23,023 bases of DNA from a virus. Below the pieces are notes generated by a model. It was given only the letters and a program-made list of their open reading frames with translations, made no database searches and was not told the origin of the DNA. Both the position numbers and the translations under genes were made by a program. The stretch spans positions 1 to 23,023 of IMG/VR virus record IMGVR_UViG_3300004463_000496. One strand, given 5' to 3'. Shown piece by piece: positions 5,931 through 12,498 of this stretch (the stretch's first letter is position 1; each line of letters begins with the position of its first letter).

Positions 5931-6980
5931 TTATTTAATTTTTTTATGAAGACTTGTTAGAGATCCCCATACTGATTTTAGTAGCTTCAAGATCTCTTGA
6001 ACAATTACTAACATCGCATTGTCTCTAGTACGATCTTCTTCTGTGTAGCCATCTTTTTCTGTGATTGGCTTTCCCGTGTCTGGCAGAGGGTTGCCATCAG
6101 GAGTTTGAGTTGTTGGAGAAGGGATAACAACTTCTGGGGCTGGTTTAGGTGGTACGATTTCAACTAGTGAACCAGCTGGGAAACCATACATCTTCTTAGC
6201 GCTGTCACGAGCATACTTAGTTCGATAGAACTTAGCACCATTTGAGTATTCAAATAGTTCAACAACGTCTTTAATTTCATCACCAATTTTGTAGACGGTT
6301 TTATTGTATGCACTACCATCAGGGATATTTGCAAGAGTTGTTGCTGCTGTAATCTTGAAGGTCTTTGGAATTTCGTATGTTGTTTTCTTTGTTTCAACAA
6401 TAGCCGGAGGAGTTACAGGAGTTGGAACTGGTGTAGGCGTTGGGGCTGGCGCTGGAGCTGGAGAAGTTTTGTTTCCACCTTTACCCCATTCAGTTGCATG
6501 GCTGTACTTAGTGTAGCTAAGAGCGTCAAGTCGTTCGATAGCATCTCGATAAACTCCAGGACATTGAGTAGGTGTAAAGTAAGAGTGCCAATATAGAGGA
6601 ACGTCACCATAAGCTGATCGAAGATCTGCAATAAGCTCAGCAACAACGTCGAAGTCTTCAGCTCGTCCTCGAGGGTCTACTTCAATACCAATTGTACGAG
6701 CATTTCCCCATGAAGAACCAGCATGCCAAGCTGCATCAGCTGGGCTAACAATACACGCAACTTGCCTATTTGTACCAGTTGCAACGAAGTGAGCTGATGA
6801 ATTGCCACCGGCTCGGCAAAGGTAATTTACGATACCTTCAAAGCTAGGATTCTGAGCAGGATCTCCCCACCAGTGAATTGTAATACCTTCAATTTGTCGG
6901 GGATAACCGAAAACGGCACCAACACTTGCGTTAGGTGTGTAGTTTGGAGAATCTCTATTTGTAATGTAATTGTATGCCAT
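5931..6980 (-). CDS. Endolysin: N-acetylmuramoyl-L-alanine amidase (Amidase_2) with linker and C-terminal domain
   Basis: A 349-residue protein. The amidase domain spans about 1-165: GITIHWWGD (32-40) with zinc ligand His36, SSAHFVA (61-67), RTIGIEVDP (95-103) with Glu100, YWHSYF (130-135) with His132, and TQCPGVY (138-144) with Cys140. It cuts between MurNAc and L-Ala of peptidoglycan. A Pro-rich linker (174-192, alternating Ala/Thr-Pro) leads to a beta-rich, SH3-like segment (about 200-278), a second Pro/Thr linker, and a C-terminal amphipathic helix with a Lys-rich end (about 315-349). There is no signal peptide, so export depends on the holin. The catalytic part resembles actinophage lysins as I recall them; the C-terminal domain probably binds the wall and is not a family I can name. 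Confidence 0.9.
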   Translation of the reverse strand: MAYNYITNRDSPNYTPNASVGAVFGYPRQIEGITIHWWGDPAQNPSFEGIVNYLCRAGGNSSAHFVATGTNRQVACIVSPADAAWHAGSSWGNARTIGIEVDPRGRAEDFDVVAELIADLRSAYGDVPLYWHSYFTPTQCPGVYRDAIERLDALSYTKYSHATEWGKGGNKTSPAPAPAPTPTPVPTPVTPPAIVETKKTTYEIPKTFKITAATTLANIPDGSAYNKTVYKIGDEIKDVVELFEYSNGAKFYRTKYARDSAKKMYGFPAGSLVEIVPPKPAPEVVIPSPTTQTPDGNPLPDTGKPITEKDGYTEEDRTRDNAMLVIVQEILKLLKSVWGSLTSLHKKIK

Positions 6981-6991
6981 TTTTTATTTCC

Positions 6992-7543
6992 TTATTTAAT
7001 TAGTTGGTCTAAGATTGACTGAGGTTGTGGAACTTGTATTGAAATTATCGGACGATTATCGTTTGGTTGAGAAGGAGTTCCAGGATTTTGAGGAGATGTA
7101 GGCGCTGGTTGTTGAGGTTGAGACGTTTGCTGAGGAGATACAGACTGTTGGGATCCTTGATCTGATTGAGTACCGTAGACTTGTGGTTGTGCTTGCACAG
7201 AAGGCGATGAAGACTGTCGAGTAGATCCATTAGATGACTTAGAAGATTCTGGCTCGTCTACATCAATACCACATTTGTCGAACATCTCTTTTGATCTATC
7301 TGATAATGGTAAGAGCTGTGTACTTGCAACGCATTTAATATACTGTTGAGTTTTCTTGTGTTCAGCAACGATCGTTTGTTTGTTTGCTTCGAGAGCATTT
7401 TCAATTTGATGTTGAATTGATACTAACTGGACAATAATAAGAATGAGTGTGCCAAAGAATATAACAAGAGCACTAATCGAACTTGCTTTAATAACGCTAT
7501 TAGCGTTATCAATCTTGTGATCTAATTCCTCTTGTCTACTCAT
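6992..7543 (-). CDS. Membrane-anchored protein with a long Gln/Ser/Pro-rich tail
   Basis: A 183-residue protein with one N-terminal membrane helix (about 20-43, SISALVIFFGTLILIIVQLV), a coiled-coil stretch (44-70), a pair of cysteines in KCVASTQ and FDKCGID (about 70 and 91), and a low-complexity Ser/Gln/Pro region from about 98 to 168. It starts at a TAATG overlap with the upstream gene and is followed 11 bases later by the endolysin gene. One-helix proteins with a Cys-containing outer segment occur beside the lysis genes of actinophages and have no proven job; a spanin-like or holin-modulating role is possible. The Pro/Gln tail could span or bind the wall. Confidence 0.78.
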   Translation of the reverse strand: MSRQEELDHKIDNANSVIKASSISALVIFFGTLILIIVQLVSIQHQIENALEANKQTIVAEHKKTQQYIKCVASTQLLPLSDRSKEMFDKCGIDVDEPESSKSSNGSTRQSSSPSVQAQPQVYGTQSDQGSQQSVSPQQTSQPQQPAPTSPQNPGTPSQPNDNRPIISIQVPQPQSILDQLIK

Positions 7544-7869
7544 TATTTCTTTTCCTTATCGGCTGCTATAGCTTTCATGACTTCCTTATGGTTATCTTGC
7601 ATTAACTTCATCATAGGAGCTAAAGGTGGTGTCTTGATTTTTTCTAGTGTATTTACACGACCGGTTAATTCATTGATTTTAGCGGCATATTCTGTTGTTA
7701 ACGCTTCAAGCTGAGTTTCTAGCTGTGCGTTTCTCTCCTTATAAGCATCATTACTTTCTCTAAGTGTTGTAATGATTGTCTTACTTCTAACTCCGTAGAA
7801 TGAAGCTGCTATAGTCCCTAAGATAGATGCGATCGTGAACGCTGTTAAGATGTAATTTATCAATGTCAT
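7543..7869 (-). CDS. Small membrane-anchored coiled-coil protein
   Basis: A 108-residue protein with an N-terminal membrane helix (about 5-25), a coiled coil (about 36-78, rich in Glu/Leu/Asn) and a C-terminal segment with PPLAPMMKLMQDNHKEVMKA (81-100). GGAG lies 11 bases before the ATG, and the TAG stop of the upstream gene forms part of this site (TAGGAG). The stop overlaps the next ATG (TAATG), so the two membrane proteins are likely co-translated. Its place between tail genes and endolysin suggests a lysis-accessory function, which is inference. Confidence 0.75.
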   Translation of the reverse strand: MTLINYILTAFTIASILGTIAASFYGVRSKTIITTLRESNDAYKERNAQLETQLEALTTEYAAKINELTGRVNTLEKIKTPPLAPMMKLMQDNHKEVMKAIAADKEKK

Positions 7870-7882
7870 ATATTGTCATCTC

Positions 7883-8431
7883 CTACGCAGTGCGTCTCCA
7901 CATGTAAACAGTAACGTAAGGTTGCAGGTTATTGTGAGGAGCGCCTGAACCTGAACTATAAATACCAATGCCTGTCCATTCGTGGCTTGTTCGACGAGAG
8001 TATGCGTCTACACTGTGAGACCACTCAATGTCTCGAGAGTTTGTAACGACTTCACTGTTTGAACCGTATAGAACGAATTCATGAGAGTGGCCAGGGTCAT
8101 ACACACCGTGTGAGTGAGGTCCATTTTGAGACTCATTTAGAGATACAGTTTTAGCTCCACCAGTTTTACCAATTGTATTGAACTCAGTTTGGCTTGAGTC
8201 TATACCAACTGGAACTCGTCCTGCACCAAATGCTTCCCATGTGCCAAAGCCTAGAAGTGAGCTAGGATTAGATGAGTTTGTTGCGTTGATATAAATACTA
8301 CCAATAGGATAAAGAACTGAAATGAAATCGCTTACCTTAATGTGCTTAGTTGTATTCGATTCGTTGTCATGGATAAGAAGCGCGTCAGGCGACGTCGGCG
8401 TCGACATATTTCCATAATCCATTATTTTCAT
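7883..8431 (-). CDS. Tail-collar-type fibre tip / receptor-binding protein
   Basis: A 182-residue protein with the signature of phage collar or gp10-C-like tips: VLYPIGSIYINATNSSNPSS (39-58), LLGFGTWEAFGAGRVPVG (59-76), a His-rich PHSHGVYDPGHSHEF (105-119) and the C-terminal HNNLQPYVTVYMWRRTA (166-182). The His pairs are typical of metal-threaded trimeric fibre tips. The short N-terminal part (1-38) with ALLIHDNESNTTKHIKVSDF presumably attaches to the tail. It lies last among the tail genes, as expected for the adhesion tip that touches the host. GGAG precedes the first ATG by 11 bases; further in-frame ATGs at codons 4 and 9 are less likely starts. Confidence 0.83.
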   Translation of the reverse strand: MKIMDYGNMSTPTSPDALLIHDNESNTTKHIKVSDFISVLYPIGSIYINATNSSNPSSLLGFGTWEAFGAGRVPVGIDSSQTEFNTIGKTGGAKTVSLNESQNGPHSHGVYDPGHSHEFVLYGSNSEVVTNSRDIEWSHSVDAYSRRTSHEWTGIGIYSSGSGAPHNNLQPYVTVYMWRRTA

Positions 8432-8484
8432 TTTTTGTTTTTCTCCGGTTTTCTATATTAATTATATCAATGACAGCTTATATT

Positions 8485-10356
8485 TTATGACGGCGTTGTT
8501 GGAACTGCATCAGTTTCTTGATTATTTAGTGCTCTCTTTAGATCCTCAAGACGCTTTGGAACAGAAGGTGGAACCGTGTCAAGCTGAAGAACAACTGAAT
8601 CAGGAGCATACGACAGACCAACAATCTGCATTTTCAAATTGTCTACGTAGTTACCAAAGTTTCTAAATGCTACAACCTGACCAATAGCTATGTTCTCAAT
8701 GTCATATGCCTTATCTAGAATTTCTACAGTTGATCGATATTGAATGCTCTTCTTTTCATCAATTTCGCCATTCGCTAAAAGATCAGCTGATGAAGCCAAA
8801 GTGACTCGGTTATCAGACATCTTTTGAAGACCTCTACGAGTTCCTGCGACAGGGGTTTGTGTGTATCTCTTATATAGCGCTGGCTCTCCACCACCGGTGA
8901 ATAGAACATCATTAACAACATCTCCAATATAGCTCTTGACATCTAATGTTTTGATATGTTTACCAAGATAAAATGTATGATGAGCCGTAGTAGAAATCTT
9001 GTGGAAGTGTACTTCATTTGTTGCAAGATCTACGTAATAGTACCATCCGCTTGGTGCAAGCTGAACAACTTTATCAAGTAATTCTTTATAAGTGTTTGCC
9101 TTGAATGTGTAGCTAACAACAGTGTTAGTTGGGCTTATCGATGCATTAGAATATGTCGTGAATGTAGGAGCACCGCTATTAAGATTGAACTGATCCATTC
9201 CTTCGATGATGATTCTACTTGGGTCGTAACTGTTGAACGCTACTGTTGTTGATGAGTTACTTGCAGGCGTAATTGCATATGCTTGAACATCGTCAAGATA
9301 GAAGTCGCTTCCGTTACAATAGAAATCTAAATTACCTGAAGGTGCTGATCCTGCTGCTACCGTAATTTCAAAGTATGTCCATGTTGAGTTATTGATTGCT
9401 ACTGTAGCAGGTGTTTCAGTTGATGTTCCGCCTTGATTCACCCCAACAGCCGCAGTCGCATTCACACTCTTCGCCCAGCCTGTAACTAATACGGTTGATC
9501 CAGCAGATAACCAGGCAGGAGTTGTAATATAAACTACACGATTTGATTGTGATCCAAAAGTTACTTTCAAAGATGCAACGCCAGAGTGATACGTTGTTGT
9601 ATCTCTTGCTATTGTTGTGTTAAACCCAGTCCAACCGCCGGTATTAACATTGAAGTGACCATTGTCAATTAGTTTTCCAGATGTAACTGGATATTGATCT
9701 AAGTCATAACCATAGCTTGTAAGCTGAACTTCTGTGTTTTCTTCATCACCGTACTTACTGTTAATTTCGCTAATGAAACCACTGAACTTAAGTTTACCGT
9801 TAGGAGCTCCTACAGAAAGAAGATCATGTGGGTTTGCCCCATAGAACACCCAAATATCGACTCGGTAGTTATGATTAACGTTTGAGCCTGGACCAATCTT
9901 TTGAGGACTCTTGTTAACTGTGTAGATGTAATCAGAGTATGTGTCTAGAACAAAACCACTAGATGAGTCTTCAAGTCTAGGGAGATCAATAACACTTGAA
10001 TCTGAGTTACGAGCGAGCTTAACTGTTGTTGTCGATCCAGCTGAGTTAAGTTCTTGAGACCAGTTTGGTTCAGAAATGACATCATCCCATACGCCAACAA
10101 AATTATTTGATTCATCATATACTTTATAGAGATATGTTTTCTTTTCAATTCTAGCTGAGTTTTCAAATACTTCGTAACCAACTGAACCATCGATGGACAT
10201 TGATCCACTTATTGCAGGTTTCGCAGTCTTCTTTCCAGATAGGTTTCCGCCAATGACCAAGCCAGCAGAAATAGATACTGTAATGTGATTAACAGCTTGA
10301 GTGTTAATTGTGAAAATCTCAACTGATGAGTATGTTGATCCGCCGCCGCCTGCCAT
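8485..10356 (-). CDS. Large minor tail (baseplate-like) protein with inserted carbohydrate-binding module
   Basis: A 623-residue protein. Residues 60-225 form a beta-rich tail-hub-like part containing WVFYGANPHDLLSVGAPNGK (169-188) and FSGFISEINSKYGDE (191-205). Residues about 228-361 look like a carbohydrate-binding module of the CBM4/9 (CenC-like) style: LIDNGHFNVNTGGWTGFN (229-246), a strand with SGVASLKVTFG (258-268) and FYLDDVQAY (352-360). After it the tail part resumes (TVAFNSYDPSRIIIEGMDQF), and the C-terminus is Pro/Thr-rich. This matches siphophage tail proteins related to ReqiPepy6 Gp37 as I know them. It is probably part of the tail-tip complex, with the inserted module binding wall glycans. 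Confidence 0.8.
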   Translation of the reverse strand: MAGGGGSTYSSVEIFTINTQAVNHITVSISAGLVIGGNLSGKKTAKPAISGSMSIDGSVGYEVFENSARIEKKTYLYKVYDESNNFVGVWDDVISEPNWSQELNSAGSTTTVKLARNSDSSVIDLPRLEDSSSGFVLDTYSDYIYTVNKSPQKIGPGSNVNHNYRVDIWVFYGANPHDLLSVGAPNGKLKFSGFISEINSKYGDEENTEVQLTSYGYDLDQYPVTSGKLIDNGHFNVNTGGWTGFNTTIARDTTTYHSGVASLKVTFGSQSNRVVYITTPAWLSAGSTVLVTGWAKSVNATAAVGVNQGGTSTETPATVAINNSTWTYFEITVAAGSAPSGNLDFYCNGSDFYLDDVQAYAITPASNSSTTVAFNSYDPSRIIIEGMDQFNLNSGAPTFTTYSNASISPTNTVVSYTFKANTYKELLDKVVQLAPSGWYYYVDLATNEVHFHKISTTAHHTFYLGKHIKTLDVKSYIGDVVNDVLFTGGGEPALYKRYTQTPVAGTRRGLQKMSDNRVTLASSADLLANGEIDEKKSIQYRSTVEILDKAYDIENIAIGQVVAFRNFGNYVDNLKMQIVGLSYAPDSVVLQLDTVPPSVPKRLEDLKRALNNQETDAVPTTPS

Positions 10357-10374
10357 TATGCTTTACCTTCCATG

Positions 10375-11328
10375 CTAATTAATCCAGAAATATGGTTGTA
10401 TTACGTTCGCTACTAAGTTATGTCCATAAGGAACTAGAGAAAAAGATCCTCTGTTTGTGTAAGTTACATTATCAACAGATGTGTCTAGATAGAACGTACT
10501 TGCTGATTCCCTAACCTTAAAATATAATGCTTGATCAGAGAACGCATAAGTAATTCTAGCTGCACCGCCGCAGTATACCTTCACGTCAGTTCCGCTAATG
10601 ACTAAGTATAAGTCACCTGTTAAGGTAAGACCGCACGCGCCTCCAGCTGCATTCACATCCATCTTGAAATATAGATATGAACTAGAAAGATCGTATGCGA
10701 CTTTAGATGTAATACTTGCGCTGTTCGTGCTACCACCATTGTATTCAAGCATTACTCTATCGCTAACAGAGATCACGCCTGTGCCAAACGTAAATGGTGT
10801 CCAGACTGACGTGTCTAGTGTTGTGCCAGGAAAACTATGAATAAAAGTTTCAGCTTTTGGAGCATCGAATGTCACTTCAACTTGAATCTGATATGCGACA
10901 GCAGTACCAGCAGCGCTAGAGTAAAATGTACCTTTAATGTCCTTAACTTTTTGCCATGTCCAACCACCGCTTGGAACGTTCATATTTACCCACGCGCCCC
11001 ATGATGCCGTAGTTGTTCCTGTTACGAATGGAGATACTCCTCCGGAAAGGGCACTTGGCCCTCCTGTGACATATCCGAATAAGAAAGCGCTCGAGCTAGG
11101 AGGTGTACCAAAGATTCTAGTTCGCACTTGAGTTATTGGACCAGTATATTTTACAATGTCAGCGTTTGTTCCTAAACCTGTAAGAGCATTATTTGTAGCG
11201 CCACCAGGAGTGGTTGTTGTAGCAGAAGAAGTGATATCGCCGTTAAAAGCGTTTGCGTCATTTGCCCAAACATTTTGTGCGTCAGTGATACCGTTGTGGG
11301 CATCTACGTAGAATACAGAAACTGACAT
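10375..11328 (-). CDS. Minor tail protein with two beta domains, C-terminal lectin-like fold
   Basis: A 317-residue protein rich in Ser, Thr, Gly and Val without charged coils. The N-terminal half (about 1-155) is a beta domain of the kind seen in phage tail proteins. The C-terminal half starts FPGTTLDTSVWTPFTFGTG (about 165-183), a 'L-D-x-S-x-W' opening typical of ConA/laminin-G-like jelly rolls that bind sugars, and continues with paired beta strands such as SSSYLYFKMDVNA and QALYFKVRESASTFYLDTS. AGG precedes the ATG. It sits between two tail genes and probably decorates the tail tip for glycan contact. The lectin assignment is a fold guess. Confidence 0.7.
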   Translation of the reverse strand: MSVSVFYVDAHNGITDAQNVWANDANAFNGDITSSATTTTPGGATNNALTGLGTNADIVKYTGPITQVRTRIFGTPPSSSAFLFGYVTGGPSALSGGVSPFVTGTTTASWGAWVNMNVPSGGWTWQKVKDIKGTFYSSAAGTAVAYQIQVEVTFDAPKAETFIHSFPGTTLDTSVWTPFTFGTGVISVSDRVMLEYNGGSTNSASITSKVAYDLSSSYLYFKMDVNAAGGACGLTLTGDLYLVISGTDVKVYCGGAARITYAFSDQALYFKVRESASTFYLDTSVDNVTYTNRGSFSLVPYGHNLVANVIQPYFWIN

Positions 11329-11337
11329 TTAGTTTAC

Positions 11338-11706
11338 CTAGCTTCCTGATAGGCTTACTGTTAATTGACCAACACCAATTGTGATGTCGTCACCAGCTTG
11401 TAGAACAATTGGAGTAGTGAAAGCTCCAAATACTTTTAGCGTACCGCCTGTTGATGCATTCTTAATTCCCCAGTGACTAACAGTCGTATTAGGCATTCCA
11501 CTGAATGTGATGCTTGAAACGTTAGAAACTGATCCACTTGTAATTGAACCGAAAGATACTGATTTTCGCACGTAGCTACCGCCAGTAACTTCAGTACCTG
11601 TGTCTGCCGCCGTTGGGTTATTTGTATAAAGCGCAATATAAGGAGTATCTCCTGTAATTGAGTTTAGAACGGAAGTAATTAATGCATTTGATGGTGTTGC
11701 TGCCAT
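11338..11706 (-). CDS. Small beta-rich phage structural protein ('tail fiber' family)
   Basis: A 122-residue protein with the pattern DTPYIALYTNNPTAADTGTE (20-39), GGSYVRKSVSF (42-52), SHWGIKNASTGGTLKVFGAF (77-96) and a C-terminal AGDDITIGVGQLTVSLSGS (104-122). This pattern is common in phage genomes, where such proteins are usually labelled tail fibre or structural protein, without a defined place in the virion. AAGGAT precedes the ATG. Lying between the distal tail protein and the minor tail proteins, it probably belongs to the tail tip. Confidence 0.75.
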   Translation of the reverse strand: MAATPSNALITSVLNSITGDTPYIALYTNNPTAADTGTEVTGGSYVRKSVSFGSITSGSVSNVSSITFSGMPNTTVSHWGIKNASTGGTLKVFGAFTTPIVLQAGDDITIGVGQLTVSLSGS

Positions 11707-11718
11707 AATTTATTATCC

Positions 11719-12498
11719 TTATGCCAATCTTGGCTTATATGTTACCGACATGTCATATGTTCTTGTCGTGAAACTATCATTATATTTAATTTGCTGAGCC
11801 CCTGTATTGAACATCGGGAAGATACCTGAAAAGTCTGTTAGGACACCGTTTACTGTAACTTGCATATTAGCTGAGTCAACAATAAGAGTGTCACCGTTAG
11901 ACCAGTTTCTGGTAATCTTAATACCTTGGTTCGTTGCTCCATTTAGAAGTTGAATGAATGCTCCTGTACCACCTGTTACTGATTGAACAACAATCGTAAT
12001 TGAAGTCTTTGCGGCTGATGATCCACCAACCGTGATTGGGATTGCGCTAAGACCAGATGTTTGCCCAGTTAAGATTGCAAGGTTTTCGATTGTCATACCG
12101 CGGCCGATTGGATCACTTGCTATAAAGTTAATTGTCACCAGCGCTGTAGCGTTAGAAATCCAGTTGATTTCAAACTCATTCATTGTTGCTGTATACTCAA
12201 CTTTTATCCCTGATTGCGAAACTACAAGTGAAGAGTTTTGAGCTTGAACACGAGACTTAAGAACACGAATAACGTCCTCTGTTGCTGAACGTTCAGTTCC
12301 ACCATTTACCTTTACATTGACTGTAATATTCTTAGCTGAATACTCTGACGATGTAATGATTGAAAGATCTTGACGAGCAAGCTTGTTAATCTTAATATCT
12401 CGAGATGGTAGATTATTAAAGTTATGGTTGTAGATTTCAGCGCCAGAGATAGCGTTGATGTCATTACCCGCGAATGATACTGAAAAATCGTCGTTCAT
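11719..12498 (-). CDS. Distal tail protein (Dit-like)
   Basis: A 259-residue protein directly downstream of the tape measure gene, the standard position of Dit in siphoviruses. The N-terminal half (about 1-135) has the ring-domain style: SFAGNDINAISGAEIYNHNF (8-27), a conserved LPSRDIKINKLARQDLSIIT (30-49) and alternating strands; a beta-sandwich C-terminal half follows (140-259). Dit forms the hexameric hub joining the tail tube to the tip. The start ATG overlaps the tape measure stop (TAATG). Confidence 0.8.
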   Translation of the reverse strand: MNDDFSVSFAGNDINAISGAEIYNHNFNNLPSRDIKINKLARQDLSIITSSEYSAKNITVNVKVNGGTERSATEDVIRVLKSRVQAQNSSLVVSQSGIKVEYTATMNEFEINWISNATALVTINFIASDPIGRGMTIENLAILTGQTSGLSAIPITVGGSSAAKTSITIVVQSVTGGTGAFIQLLNGATNQGIKITRNWSNGDTLIVDSANMQVTVNGVLTDFSGIFPMFNTGAQQIKYNDSFTTRTYDMSVTYKPRLA

